From Planococcus sp. ISL-110 (GTDB lineage: Bacteria > Bacillota > Bacilli > Bacillales_A > Planococcaceae), in the NCBI RefSeq assembly GCF_018613575.1, contig NZ_JAGGPX010000018.1:78386-142385 (forward strand): a stretch of DNA of 64,000 nucleotides, given 5' to 3'. Below, piece by piece: positions 33,116 to 42,852 of the stretch; positions within the stretch are counted from its first letter, which is position 1, and each line of letters starts with the position of its first letter. Below the pieces are notes generated by a model. The model searched no databases. It was not told the DNA's origin and worked only from the letters and a program-made list of their open reading frames with translations. A program made the position numbers and the translations under genes.

Positions 33116-33907
33116 TTGTCTGATAAATATGAGTTTTTATATTCAATTAAGATGTTAGGGTTTGAAATGAACGAGCTTTCAACTCATGTAGAAGAAAGTA
33201 CATATTGTTACGAACTCCTCACAAAAAAGCTTGATGATCTTTCGAGATTTGTTGTCAGTGAAGATAATAATAAACAGTGGCAGCTGTGGGAAGGAGACAC
33301 AGAAATCATGAAGTATTCAGAGAAGCTTCGAGATGCCTCATCGAATGCGATATGTACGATTGAAAAATATCATTCACTTTGTGCGTTAAGTAATAAAACA
33401 GACTTATCGGAGTATATGTCTACATTATGTGATTCTGTCAATGGACAATTGGAAGCTTTTGAATTCAATAAAGAATCAAAGATTATTTTTATCGGGTCAG
33501 GTGCATTTCCTATTTCTGCTTTAACGATTGCCAGACAAACCGATGCTGAAATAATGTGTCTTGATATAGATTTGGAAGCTGTTGAGACAGGCAAAAACAT
33601 GGCAGAGCTTAGTGGGCTTGAAAAAAGGGTTTCTTTTACCAATAAAACAGTAAGTGAGTTGTCTTTTATAACAGAGGCTACACATGTCGTGATTGCTTCT
33701 CTTGTGAAGAATAAACTTGAGGTTCTAGCAGATTTAAGTTCAGTAATATCTCAAGATACAAAAGTAATTATCAGATACGGAAATGGTCTGAAATCGTTGT
33801 TTAATTATCCTCTTTATCAAGATTTATCCGATGAGTGGAACTGTATAAATATTGAGCAAAGTGAGCACTTCTACGACACCGTCATATTGAAAAAAACTAG
33901 TGCTTAA
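33116..33907 (+). CDS. cntL: Opine metallophore synthase CntL-like (nicotianamine synthase-like)
   Basis: A 263-residue nicotianamine-synthase-like aminobutanoyltransferase. An N-terminal helical half is followed by a Rossmann SAM-binding half with IIFIGSGAFPISALTIA and CLDIDLEAVETGKNMAELSG. CntL joins an aminobutanoate unit from SAM to histidine. TTG 33116 lies after GGAGGAGAGG, as in the annotated gene start of many such operons. It overlaps cntM by one base. No histidine racemase (CntK) precedes it, so the substrate may be L-histidine as in bacillopaline. Controlled by the Zur box at 33080. Confidence 0.88.
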   Translation: MSDKYEFLYSIKMLGFEMNELSTHVEESTYCYELLTKKLDDLSRFVVSEDNNKQWQLWEGDTEIMKYSEKLRDASSNAICTIEKYHSLCALSNKTDLSEYMSTLCDSVNGQLEAFEFNKESKIIFIGSGAFPISALTIARQTDAEIMCLDIDLEAVETGKNMAELSGLEKRVSFTNKTVSELSFITEATHVVIASLVKNKLEVLADLSSVISQDTKVIIRYGNGLKSLFNYPLYQDLSDEWNCINIEQSEHFYDTVILKKTSA

Positions 33908-35256
33908 TGCAGATGAAAGGAAAAAAAGAAAATATGCCTGTTAATACATCTTTAAAAAAACCTTTTGGCAACACACTTCTAGTAGGTGCAGGACCCGCCG
34001 CAATTAATATTGCTGTTCATCTCTCTATGGGATGGTGCGATAAACTGGGTCTTGTCAATCGAGCAGGTACTCATACAAATCGATTGAAAGAAAGTTTTAA
34101 AAAGAATGGAACAGTGCTTAAAGCAAGAAATCATTCTCAACTAAACCAAGATCTAAGCGGTGAGGCAAAGCTTGACTTTTTTTATGGTAATTTTCAAGAA
34201 ATAGATGATTTATGGGACACACTTATTATTTGCACCCCCAGTGACACGTATATCGAAGTAATCAAGAGTCTGTGCATTAGGAAGTTAAAGAGAATAAAAA
34301 CAATAGTACTCATATCTCCTGGAATAGGGTCGAATTTCCTGATTGAGCGTTTCTTTAAGTTGGAACTAAGGGATATTGATATCATCAGTTTTTCAGCATA
34401 TTATGCAGCTACAAAATATGAAGCAGATGAGCGTGACGATCTTACTGTCCTGACAAAAGCGTTTAAAAAACGGATATATCTTGCTTCATCAAAAGAAAAA
34501 AGTACTCATCTAAAAGTAGTAAGTGAATTTATTGAAAGCTTAGGCGTTCAATGCGGTATCGTCTCATCACCTATCGAAGCGGAAAGTAAAAATATAACAA
34601 CATATGTTCATCCAGCGCTATTTTTAGATTCCTTTGCAATGGAACAGGTATTAAGGAAAGACCTATCTTTAAAATCCATGTACAAAATTTATCCTGAAGG
34701 TCCAATCACTCAGCATAAAATTCGTATCATGGTGCGGTTATGGAAAGAAATTTCCCATGTGGTGGAACATTTCGGAGCAAAACCCATCAATCTTTTGAAG
34801 TTTTTGAATGATGATAATTACCCGGTTCATGAAAAAACTCTTTCAAGGGAAGACATTGAGCAATTCCAGACCTTTAACGAAGAAAAACAAGCATTTTTGC
34901 TGTACATACGATATTCAGCGATACTCATTGATCCCTTTTCTTCTCCAGATGAAAAGGGGAGGTATTTTGAGTTTTCTGCTGTTCCATTTAAACCTATGTC
35001 AGCAGCCAAATGTGGCAGATGGGTAATTCCCAGAATTCCACTGGAGGATTATCAAAAATTAAAAGTACTTTATGAGCTGGCTCAACTGGTTAACATTCAA
35101 ATGCCACAGGCCTTGCTCTTATTGCAGACATTTGAGAGGGAAGTTAGCAGATTCAGTTTAGAAAACAATATAAGTTTCTCCAATTATCCTCCGAGAACAA
35201 ATGGTGAGGCTTTCAATTTAGACGATAGTTTAAAAGATAGCAGAGAAAGCCGATGA
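33907..35256 (+). CDS. cntM: Opine metallophore dehydrogenase CntM-like
   Basis: A 449-residue opine dehydrogenase. The NAD(P)H-binding motif NTLLVGAGPAAINIAVHLS lies near residues 22-40, and the long C-terminal part is typical of staphylopine/pseudopaline dehydrogenases (PVHEKTLSREDIEQF; YTRYSAILIDPFS-like segment). It reductively joins the CntL product with pyruvate or 2-oxoglutarate; the choice cannot be read here. ATG 33907 overlaps the cntL stop; ATG 33934 is an alternative. Coupled by ATGA to the exporter gene. Confidence 0.88.
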   Translation: MQMKGKKENMPVNTSLKKPFGNTLLVGAGPAAINIAVHLSMGWCDKLGLVNRAGTHTNRLKESFKKNGTVLKARNHSQLNQDLSGEAKLDFFYGNFQEIDDLWDTLIICTPSDTYIEVIKSLCIRKLKRIKTIVLISPGIGSNFLIERFFKLELRDIDIISFSAYYAATKYEADERDDLTVLTKAFKKRIYLASSKEKSTHLKVVSEFIESLGVQCGIVSSPIEAESKNITTYVHPALFLDSFAMEQVLRKDLSLKSMYKIYPEGPITQHKIRIMVRLWKEISHVVEHFGAKPINLLKFLNDDNYPVHEKTLSREDIEQFQTFNEEKQAFLLYIRYSAILIDPFSSPDEKGRYFEFSAVPFKPMSAAKCGRWVIPRIPLEDYQKLKVLYELAQLVNIQMPQALLLLQTFEREVSRFSLENNISFSNYPPRTNGEAFNLDDSLKDSRESR

Positions 35257-36122
35257 AAAATGGTGTCTACCTAGCGATTCTATCTTCTCTCATATTCAGC
35301 GTTATGAATGCACTCGTCAAAGCGGTGAGCATGAATATTCCAGCTGCAGAAATTATGTTTTTTAGAAGCATTATTGGAACATTCATTATTTATCTTATTA
35401 TGAAACATAGTCGTGTCAGATTTTCTAAAGAAGGTGTACCAATGCTATTTGTAAGAGGGCTACTCGGTGCCTTATATTTATTAGCCTATTTTTATACCAT
35501 TTCAAAAATTCCGCTTGTAGATGCCAGTATTTTGGCTCATTTATCCATTGTTTTTGTCATTATATTATCTTCTGTATTCTTAAAAGAAAAAATTTCAAAA
35601 AAAACATTATATATTTTTCCTATAGTAATACTTGGAGCCGTTTTATTGATAAAGCCATTCGATTATTCATCTTATTCGATCTATGCATTGGTGGGAGTTT
35701 TAAGTGCTCTTTTTGCGGCAGGGGCTGCTACTTCAATCCGCTATTTAAGTAAACGGCATCATTCTTATGAAATTGTCTTTTATTTTTTGGCTATGGGGAC
35801 GATCATATCGATTCCACTTATGTGGAACAACTTTGTGATGCCAACTACGCTTGAATTTATTTATTTGGCTTGCATAGGTGTGGTTTCTTTGCTGGGGCAG
35901 ATTTTTCTTACCAAAGCATTCACACATGAAAATATTGTGGTAGTGGAAGTTTCAAGATATATAGGAATTGTATTTAATGCATTTTGGGGTTTTTTGTTCT
36001 GGGCAGAGGTGCCAGATGGCTATACCTTAGTGGGCGGCATTTTAATCATTATGGCCTGTGTTTTACTTTCGAGGAAAACGAAAAAAGAGCCCATAGTGAA
36101 TACGAAATCTGTAAATGCATAA
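35253..36122 (+). CDS. EamA/DMT-family exporter, probable metallophore export
   Basis: A ten-helix drug/metabolite transporter of 289 residues with two EamA repeats (VYLAILSSLIFSVMNALVKA; LVGVLSALFAAGAATSIRYL). In Pseudomonas and Paenibacillus opine metallophore operons an EamA protein (CntI type) exports the product, whereas Staphylococcus uses the MFS protein CntE. Its ATGA overlap with cntM makes export of this metallophore the natural role. Confidence 0.83.
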   Translation: MKNGVYLAILSSLIFSVMNALVKAVSMNIPAAEIMFFRSIIGTFIIYLIMKHSRVRFSKEGVPMLFVRGLLGALYLLAYFYTISKIPLVDASILAHLSIVFVIILSSVFLKEKISKKTLYIFPIVILGAVLLIKPFDYSSYSIYALVGVLSALFAAGAATSIRYLSKRHHSYEIVFYFLAMGTIISIPLMWNNFVMPTTLEFIYLACIGVVSLLGQIFLTKAFTHENIVVVEVSRYIGIVFNAFWGFLFWAEVPDGYTLVGGILIIMACVLLSRKTKKEPIVNTKSVNA

Positions 36123-36198
36123 TTCAGTGCAATAGGTGAATCAGGCGGAAAATATTTATATTGACTAATAGACTGCAGAAAGTTACGATTTATCTTTC

Positions 36199-36219
36199 AA
36201 ACAGTAATAATTACGATTT
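36199..36219. promoter_or_regulatory. Zur box upstream of cntA
   Basis: Matches the Zur operator at 18 of 20 informative positions (AGTAATAATTACGATTT). A further half site GTTACGATTTAT lies at 36182-36193. Confidence 0.78.
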
Positions 36220-36248
36220 AAAAAACTTATTAAAGGATGGTTAATTAA

Positions 36249-37820
36249 ATGAAAAAGAACAAATTCAGTTTAAAAAGTCTGCTTGCTATCTGTATTGGCT
36301 TATTTATTTTAGTGGCAGCGGGTTGCTCAGGTGAAACAAGCAACTCGGATACAGAACAAGAAAATGCAGGAAAAGAAGATAAAAAGGTAACTATGATTTT
36401 CAGTTTTAAGGCTGCGGACTTAGATCCGCATACAGGATTCACTCCTATACGTGCAGGTATAACAGAAACCTTGTTGAAGTTAGATGAAGATTCGAATATA
36501 AACGGCTGGCTTGCAGAAGAGTGGGAAACGGCTGACAACGTGACATGGGAGTTCAAAATCCGCGATGGCGTGACATTCCAAGATGGAGCGGAGCTTGATG
36601 CGGCCGGAGTTAAGGCGTCGCTTGAAAGAAGTATTGCTGTCAACCCGTCTCTTGAAGGATCATTGAACATCCAATCAATGGTGGCAGACGGGCAAAACCT
36701 TACCATTATAACTACAGATCCGTATCCTGCACTACCGTCAGAATTAGTTAACCCATATACTTCTATTATTAATACGGCTGCTGAAAAAGAAATGGGTGAA
36801 GAAGCTTTTCGTGATGCACCCGTGGGGACAGGGCCTTTTAAGGTGAAGAAATTTACTTCAAATCAGGAAGTTCAAGTAGTGAAGAGTGATGACTATTGGG
36901 ACGGAGACGCTAATATAAAAGAGGCAACCATTAAGTTTAATGAAGATGCAAATGTCCGAGCTCTTGCTTTGCAGTCTAAAGAAGCAGATATTGTGTACAA
37001 TCTTCCGGCAGAAGGCATAGAACCAATTGAGAAAGATCAAGAACTTACTGTTGAATCAGTACCAGGTCTTCGCTCACACTTTGTATTATTCAATCAGCAA
37101 AGCCCTAAGGTTTCAGATGTGAAAGTGAGAGAGGCCTTAAATGTGTTGCTTGATCGAAAGAGTATTGCCAACGATATTTTGCTGGGCCATGCGGTTCCGG
37201 CAAATGGACCATTCAATAGTAATCTCCCTTTTGGAATAAATGACGAAGTGAAAGACTTAGATATTGAAAAAGCAAAAGAATTGCTTGGCGAGGCAGGCTA
37301 TGAAGAAAATGCCGAAGGAGTTATGGAGAAAGAAGGGAAACCACTTAAACTGGAAATCATCACATATCAAGCACGCCCAGAACTTCCATTGATTGCTCAA
37401 TTGTTTCAATCAGATGCTGCAAAAGCAGGTGTTGAAATAGTAATCAAAAATGTTGAAAATGCCGATACACACCTAGTGGAAAATACAGATTGGGACATGG
37501 CCACATATAGCAATAATACTTCACCGCGTGGAGATGGGAGTTACTTTTTGAATACGGCGTTTACTGAAACGGGTGCGTTGAATGTTGGGAACATCAATAG
37601 CCCGGAATTAAGTGAAGTGATTAAAGAATTGAATGCCACAACTGAGCCTGAAAAAAGAACTCAATTAACGAAAGATGCGGCAGCAATTATTAATAAAGAA
37701 GTAACCCATAGCTATGCCGTTTATCCGAATATTATTGTTGGCATGCATGATCGAATTATTGATTGGACACCTACGGCTGAGGAGTACTATATTTTAACGC
37801 ATAAAATGGATGTGAAATAA
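36249..37820 (+). CDS. cntA: Metallophore-metal ABC transporter, substrate-binding lipoprotein CntA
   Basis: A 523-residue SBP_bac_5 (NikA/OppA-type) lipoprotein: signal peptide with lipobox LVAAGCSG, then FSFKAADLDPHTGFTPIRAG and the usual RDGVTFQDGAELDA segment. CntA-type proteins bind the opine-metal complex (Ni, Co, Zn). First gene of the importer operon cntABCDF with its own Zur box. AAAGGATGG precedes the ATG. Confidence 0.88.
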   Translation: MKKNKFSLKSLLAICIGLFILVAAGCSGETSNSDTEQENAGKEDKKVTMIFSFKAADLDPHTGFTPIRAGITETLLKLDEDSNINGWLAEEWETADNVTWEFKIRDGVTFQDGAELDAAGVKASLERSIAVNPSLEGSLNIQSMVADGQNLTIITTDPYPALPSELVNPYTSIINTAAEKEMGEEAFRDAPVGTGPFKVKKFTSNQEVQVVKSDDYWDGDANIKEATIKFNEDANVRALALQSKEADIVYNLPAEGIEPIEKDQELTVESVPGLRSHFVLFNQQSPKVSDVKVREALNVLLDRKSIANDILLGHAVPANGPFNSNLPFGINDEVKDLDIEKAKELLGEAGYEENAEGVMEKEGKPLKLEIITYQARPELPLIAQLFQSDAAKAGVEIVIKNVENADTHLVENTDWDMATYSNNTSPRGDGSYFLNTAFTETGALNVGNINSPELSEVIKELNATTEPEKRTQLTKDAAAIINKEVTHSYAVYPNIIVGMHDRIIDWTPTAEEYYILTHKMDVK

Positions 37821-38765
37821 TTGTTTTCGATTATTAGAAAGCGGCTCTTGCAATTAGTATTTGTCGTCTTTGTTTTATCTTTATTTACATTTGGCTTAAT
37901 GAAACTTGCTCCCGGTGACCCAGTTATGAAAATTTTGAATGCTGATGAAATGATGGTAACAGAGGCTGATCAAACCAAACTCCGCAGTGAGCTTGGTTTT
38001 GATCAACCTATTTATGTTCAGTACGGTCAATGGATTCTCGGGGTGTTTCAATTGGATTTAGGTAAATCTTATATGACCGGTAAACCTGTAATTAATGAGA
38101 TGGCAGAACGAATGCCGATTACAGCTCAGCTTACAGCAGGTGCACTTTTAGTGATGGTGAGCATATCCGTTCCTCTGGGTATCATTTCTGCTCGGTATCC
38201 TGGAAAGTGGCCGGATCAAATTAGCAGAATCCTTGCGCTTATAGGAGCATCAATTCCAAGCTTTTGGCTTGGATTGATGCTAATTTACTTTTTTTCCTTT
38301 AAATTGCAACTACTGCCAACGACAGGTATTGGGTCTTTTTCTCACATGATTTTACCATCATTTTCTTTAGGATTTTCATTGTCGGCTGTTTATGCAAGGC
38401 TTCTCAGAGCAGGACTCCTTGAAAGCTTATCAGAAGATTATATTCAAGCAGCCCGAGCAAGAGGTGTGAAAGAAGGGCGAATTCTTTGGTTTCATGCTTT
38501 TCGAGCGGCCTTGCTTCCGGTCATCACGGTTTTTGGGTTAAGCATAGGAAGCATGCTTGGTGGAGCTGTGGTGATTGAAATCCTATTCTCATGGCCAGGA
38601 CTTGGAAGTATGGTAATTGATGCCATATTCAGCCGTGATTACCCTATCATTCAAGGGTATGTCCTATTGACTGGTGTTTTCGTGGTAGTTGTGAATTTAC
38701 TTGTTGACCTTTCGTACTATTGGATTGACCCGCGAATTAAGCAAAAAGAGGAGGGAACTGCTTGA
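37821..38765 (+). CDS. cntB: ABC transporter permease CntB
   Basis: A 314-residue DppB/NikB-type permease: FGLMKLAPGDPVMKIL near the N-terminus, six membrane helices, and the EAA loop DYIQAARARGVKEGRILWFHAF that contacts the ATPases. TTG 37821 begins directly after the cntA stop and overlap with cntC is four bases, so all are co-translated. Confidence 0.87.
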   Translation: MFSIIRKRLLQLVFVVFVLSLFTFGLMKLAPGDPVMKILNADEMMVTEADQTKLRSELGFDQPIYVQYGQWILGVFQLDLGKSYMTGKPVINEMAERMPITAQLTAGALLVMVSISVPLGIISARYPGKWPDQISRILALIGASIPSFWLGLMLIYFFSFKLQLLPTTGIGSFSHMILPSFSLGFSLSAVYARLLRAGLLESLSEDYIQAARARGVKEGRILWFHAFRAALLPVITVFGLSIGSMLGGAVVIEILFSWPGLGSMVIDAIFSRDYPIIQGYVLLTGVFVVVVNLLVDLSYYWIDPRIKQKEEGTA

Positions 38766-39622
38766 AGACAGCTTATGCTTTGCTGATGAGATCTTTCTTT
38801 CCTCGATTTAAAGTGAAAAGGTACAAACCTCTGGCCTTGATAGGTTTCATTGGTCTGGCGGTCATTATTTTGCTTACAATAATCGGCCCATTTATTGTCC
38901 CGAATGATCCTTTAACGGCAAATATGGCGGAACGGCTTGCTGCCCCTAGTCTATCTTATCCTCTAGGGACAGACCATATGGGAAGATGCATTTTTTCGAG
39001 GCTGATTATTGGTTCTCAAACAACGCTTGGAATTACAGCGATAGTGGTTGCAACTGTTATTTTGATTGGTATTCCGCTTGGATTGTTGTCAGGATATATA
39101 GGAGGACGCTTTGATTCATTTATGATGCGAATGGCTGATGGCTTTATCGCTCTGCCAGAATTTATATTAGCTATTGCAATAGCTGGATTCTTAGGTCCAA
39201 GTTTATTTAATTTAATGATAGCTGTTGTTTTGGTCAAGTGGATCAGCTACACGAGAGTTGTCAGAAGCATTGTATTATCAGAGCGTGAAAAAGAATATAT
39301 TTTAGCGGCAAGAGTCGGAGGAAGTTCAACATGGAAAATCATAACGAAGCATTTGCTTCCTCAAGTCATTTCGCCTGTTCTTGTCCTTGCAACGCTGGAT
39401 ATCGGCAAAGTAATTTTAATCATATCATCGCTGTCTTATCTCGGCCTGGGCGCTCAACCTCCTGATCCGGAATGGGGGGCAATGCTAAACGATGGCAGAC
39501 CCTATTTCCAGACGATCCCCGAGTTGATGATTTATCCGGGAATGGCCATTTTCCTTGTGGTTTTATCGTGTAATTTAATTGGAGAGGGTTTAAGAGATAA
39601 ACTTGATGTGAAAAGCATGTAA
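38762..39622 (+). CDS. cntC: ABC transporter permease CntC
   Basis: A 286-residue DppC/NikC-type permease with PLGTDHMGRCIFSRLIIGSQ, six helices and the EAA loop EYILAARVGGSSTWKIITKH. TTG 38762 lies behind AGGAGGG and overlaps the cntB stop. It pairs with CntB as the membrane channel. Confidence 0.88.
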   Translation: MKTAYALLMRSFFPRFKVKRYKPLALIGFIGLAVIILLTIIGPFIVPNDPLTANMAERLAAPSLSYPLGTDHMGRCIFSRLIIGSQTTLGITAIVVATVILIGIPLGLLSGYIGGRFDSFMMRMADGFIALPEFILAIAIAGFLGPSLFNLMIAVVLVKWISYTRVVRSIVLSEREKEYILAARVGGSSTWKIITKHLLPQVISPVLVLATLDIGKVILIISSLSYLGLGAQPPDPEWGAMLNDGRPYFQTIPELMIYPGMAIFLVVLSCNLIGEGLRDKLDVKSM

Positions 39623-39642
39623 CAAACAAAGGGAGGTGCAGA

Positions 39643-40695
39643 ATGTCGATAGCAGTCGATCATACAAAACAAATATCCAGCACTGAGGAAATATCCATTC
39701 CCCTTTCGGTGCCTTTGCTGGAAATAAAAGATCTGTCAATTTCATTAAAAGGGTCTAAAGGGCAACAAAGAGGTAGATTAGTGAATGCGGTGAATTTGGC
39801 AATAAGACCAGGTGAAATGCTGGGTCTGGTTGGAGAAAGTGGGAGTGGGAAAAGCCTTACTGCTTCTGCTGTATTAGGGTTGCTTCATGAGTCCATGGAC
39901 GTGTCAGAAGGTCAAATAATGTTTAATGATAAAGATCTCATAAGTATTTCTAAAAAGGAAATGAGAATTTTACGGGGAAAAGAAATCACATACATTTTTC
40001 AAAACTATCAGGGAAGCTTTACACCATTTATAAAAATTGGAAAACAGTTTATCGAGGCACTTCGCAGTCATGGTAAAATCACCAGAAAAGATGCTGAAAA
40101 AAAATCTCTGATGTGGCTGGAAAGGGTACGTTTACCAGCTGAGAGGATTTTTAACAGCTATCCTCACGAGCTTAGCGGAGGTCAGCTGCAACGGGCATCA
40201 CTAGCCATAGCTCTCATGTTCAAGCCATCGTTGATTATTGCAGATGAACCGACAACAGCTCTTGATGTGCTGACTGGTGAAAAGATATTAGACCTTCTAG
40301 TAGAACTTCAAAAAGAACTAAATTGTGCAGTTCTCCTTATTTCTCATGATTTAAAACACGTATTGAAGAGAACAGATTCGATGGCCGTGATGTATGGTGG
40401 CCAGATTGTTGAAAAAGGCCCTACAAAAACCTTGCAGACAAATCCGACTCATCCATATACAAAATTCCTGCTGCAGGCAAGACCTGTATTGAGTCTGGAA
40501 AAGCCAGGGAAATTAGCTGTAATACCGGGGGAACCAGGACTTATCGCTAAACAGGGATGCGCATTTGCATTAAGGTGTCCAAAGGCATTTGAAAAGTGCG
40601 GAACAGTGCCCGAAATAAGGTACCAAGAGAATTCCCATGGGACAGCTTGTCATGCTGTCGATATAGAGGGGGATGAAAAAATTGCTTCAAGTTAA
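39643..40695 (+). CDS. cntD: ABC transporter ATPase CntD
   Basis: A DppD-type ATPase of 350 residues: Walker A GESGSGKS, signature ELSGGQLQRA, Walker B LIIADEPTTALD. The C-terminal oligopeptide/dipeptide-type extension carries cysteines (GCAFALRCPKAFEKCG). Overlaps cntF by 23 bases. GGGAGGTG ribosome site. Confidence 0.88.
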   Translation: MSIAVDHTKQISSTEEISIPLSVPLLEIKDLSISLKGSKGQQRGRLVNAVNLAIRPGEMLGLVGESGSGKSLTASAVLGLLHESMDVSEGQIMFNDKDLISISKKEMRILRGKEITYIFQNYQGSFTPFIKIGKQFIEALRSHGKITRKDAEKKSLMWLERVRLPAERIFNSYPHELSGGQLQRASLAIALMFKPSLIIADEPTTALDVLTGEKILDLLVELQKELNCAVLLISHDLKHVLKRTDSMAVMYGGQIVEKGPTKTLQTNPTHPYTKFLLQARPVLSLEKPGKLAVIPGEPGLIAKQGCAFALRCPKAFEKCGTVPEIRYQENSHGTACHAVDIEGDEKIASS

Positions 40696-41446
40696 ACAGG
40701 TTTCTAAATCCTATCAGTCAAACTCAGTTTTGACTGATGTCTCTTTTCAAATGAAGCAAGGGGAATGTCTAGGCTTGATAGGAGAAAGCGGGAGTGGGAA
40801 AAGTACAGTTGCTAAATTGATTGTAGGTCTTGAGCAGCTTGATGAAGGTCAAATTATTCTGAATGGTATCGACTTTCAAAGTCTTAAAGGGCCGAAGCTT
40901 CGAAAGGCAAGACGCCATGTTCAGATTGTTTTTCAAGATCCCATGGCATCATTAAATCCTAAGTTAAGGATATGGAAGTCCATTGTGGAGCCTCTTGAAA
41001 ATTATCCGGAAGTGGTTCCTGTGTTTTTAAAGGACGTAAGAAATGATGGAAGAAAGATGGCAGGTATTCTGCTTGAAAAAGTAGGTTTACCTATAAGTTT
41101 ACTAGATAGGTACCCACATCAGCTTAGTGGCGGGCAAAGACAGAGAGTCGCCATTGCAAGGGGCATTAGTCTTCAGCCAAAATTATTAGTATGTGATGAA
41201 CCAACCTCAAGTCTAGACGTTTCTATTCAAGCACAAATATTAAATCTGTTAGGGGATTTAAAAAGGGAATTTGGTATGTCTTATTTGTATATTTCCCATG
41301 ACATGGCGACTGTCCAATATATGTGTGAACGGATAGCTGTTTTAAAAGAAGGCGTACTGGTTGATTCATTTTTATCAGACGATCTGTTTTCAGAAACACG
41401 TCATTGCTATACAAAATTGCTTGTTGATGCGGCGTTAGAGAATTAA
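40673..41446 (+). CDS. cntF: ABC transporter ATPase CntF
   Basis: A DppF-type ATPase of 257 residues: Walker A GESGSGKST, signature QLSGGQRQRVAIARG, Walker B LLVCDEPTSSLD, switch YISHDMATV. It lacks the long C-terminal extension, as CntF proteins do. Last gene of the importer. It forms the heterodimeric motor with CntD. Confidence 0.88.
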   Translation: MKKLLQVKQVSKSYQSNSVLTDVSFQMKQGECLGLIGESGSGKSTVAKLIVGLEQLDEGQIILNGIDFQSLKGPKLRKARRHVQIVFQDPMASLNPKLRIWKSIVEPLENYPEVVPVFLKDVRNDGRKMAGILLEKVGLPISLLDRYPHQLSGGQRQRVAIARGISLQPKLLVCDEPTSSLDVSIQAQILNLLGDLKREFGMSYLYISHDMATVQYMCERIAVLKEGVLVDSFLSDDLFSETRHCYTKLLVDAALEN

Positions 41447-41459
41447 GAACATAATATTT

Positions 41460-41570
41460 TTGAAGTGTATTCAGTTGGAATGACATTCGAAGATTGGCTT
41501 GAAAAGCTGATTATCGCTCAAGGCTCTAAGTTTTGGCAATGGGAAGTTAGAAGACTAACAGGGATATAAT
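41460..41570 (+). pseudogene. C-terminal fragment, possible SMI1/KNR4 (SUKH) immunity protein
   Basis: An open stretch without start reads YSVGMTFEDWLEKLIIAQG then KFWQWEVRRLTGI and a stop. The pattern resembles the C-terminal end of SMI1/KNR4-type proteins. Too short for certainty. Confidence 0.3.
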
Positions 41571-41633
41571 AAATACTTTTCATGATTTTTGATGAAGCAT
41601 AGCGTCCTCTGTTCATCATTAATGAGAAAGCAA

Positions 41634-41666
41634 AAAGACCCTTTGCCGTTTCCGGTAAGGGTCTTT
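41634..41666 (-). terminator. Terminator of the siderophore-binding protein gene
   Basis: AAAAGACCCTT (41633-41643) pairs with AAGGGTCTTT (41657-41666); on the minus strand a run of T follows. Confidence 0.8.
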
Positions 41667-41676
41667 CTCACGTTTA

Positions 41677-42642
41677 CTATTCTTGCAATAATTTTTCTTC
41701 CAAGTCATCAAGCATCAGGTTTGCTGCCATAACGCCGCCAGCCGTGTTCCAGATCGTATCGCTTACTTCATAAGCTTTGCCTGCTTTCACAGCTTCAAGG
41801 TTGTTCCAGATTGGATCTTTGATCCAGGCATCTTCCGCTTGCTGGCCTTCTTTTTGTTCGTTCTGGTAAGTGAAGTAGAAGATGACGTCGCCGTCCATCT
41901 CTTCGATTCGTTCTTTTGTCACGCCTGTTGCCGCAAAGTCTTCAACATCTTGCGACTCCGGTCGGGCAAGCCCGATTTCTTCCAGGATGATACCTGAGAA
42001 AGAGTCTTTATAGTAGATGCGCACATCTTCAGGCATAAAGCGGATTATCGATACTTCAGTGTCGATTTTGTCGCCGAGTTTTTCTGTCAGCGCAGCAATG
42101 CGGTCATTAAAAGCATCGAGCACTTCTTTTCCTTTTTCTTCCTGTCCGACCGCCTGGGCATCCAATTCAAAATTAGTCTTCCAGTCGCCGCGCAGCGTTT
42201 CTTCAAAGACAGTAGGGGCGATTGCATTCAGCGCCTGGTAATGTTCTTCCTGGCGCATTTTGTTGCCGATGATCAAATCAGGCTCCAATGCAGCGATCGC
42301 TTCAAGGTTGATCTCGCTTTCCGTACCGACCACTTCTACGCCTTCCATATCGTCCGTAATGTGTTCATACCAAGGATCACCAGTCCAGGATTGGACAGCA
42401 CCGACCGGTTTGACACCCACTGACAGCAGAGCTTCCGTTCCATGGTTCGTCAAAACGACAACGCGCTCAGGTTTTCCTTCAATCGTTGCAGTGCCCATCG
42501 CGTGTTCCACGGTATAGCTTTCGCCGCCTCCCGCTGATTCTGTTCCTGATGTTTTTTCTTCCGGTTCCTCGCTTCCGCAAGCGGCCAATAATAACACAAG
42601 CATCGTGAGCAGAGTGATAAGTGAATAGGTTTTCTTTAACAT
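41677..42642 (-). CDS. Siderophore-binding lipoprotein (YfiY-like)
   Basis: A 321-residue periplasmic-binding-type lipoprotein: signal peptide with lipobox LLAACGSE, then the FhuD/TroA-like fold with KPERVVVLTNHGTEALLSVG and LEPDLIIGNKMRQEEHYQAL. Closest by eye to YfiY, which binds schizokinen-type hydroxamates in Bacillus subtilis. It is divergent from its permease genes across two Fur boxes. The schizokinen-type biosynthesis genes downstream (47341 onward) fit this ligand. Confidence 0.85.
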   Translation of the reverse strand: MLKKTYSLITLLTMLVLLLAACGSEEPEEKTSGTESAGGGESYTVEHAMGTATIEGKPERVVVLTNHGTEALLSVGVKPVGAVQSWTGDPWYEHITDDMEGVEVVGTESEINLEAIAALEPDLIIGNKMRQEEHYQALNAIAPTVFEETLRGDWKTNFELDAQAVGQEEKGKEVLDAFNDRIAALTEKLGDKIDTEVSIIRFMPEDVRIYYKDSFSGIILEEIGLARPESQDVEDFAATGVTKERIEEMDGDVIFYFTYQNEQKEGQQAEDAWIKDPIWNNLEAVKAGKAYEVSDTIWNTAGGVMAANLMLDDLEEKLLQE

Positions 42643-42668
42643 GTATGTTCCTCCTAGAATGATCTAAT

Positions 42669-42756
42669 TGATAATGATTTTCACTTCCTTCAACATCTTA
42701 ATATCATCGCCGGTTCGTGTCAAGGGGTTTTAAAGAATGATTGACAATGATTCTCA
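42669..42756. promoter_or_regulatory. Two Fur boxes in the divergent promoter region
   Basis: 42669-42683 matches TGATAATNATTATCA at 13 of 14 positions and lies upstream of the binding-protein gene. 42742-42756 matches at 12 of 14 and faces the permease genes. Confidence 0.8.
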
Positions 42757-42852
42757 ATGAACTTATACTTTGTAGAGAAATGATCTGTAACCAATGCGTC
42801 TAAATTATAGAAGATAAAGAATTATGGGGAGTTTGGGAGAAGGATAGCTATT

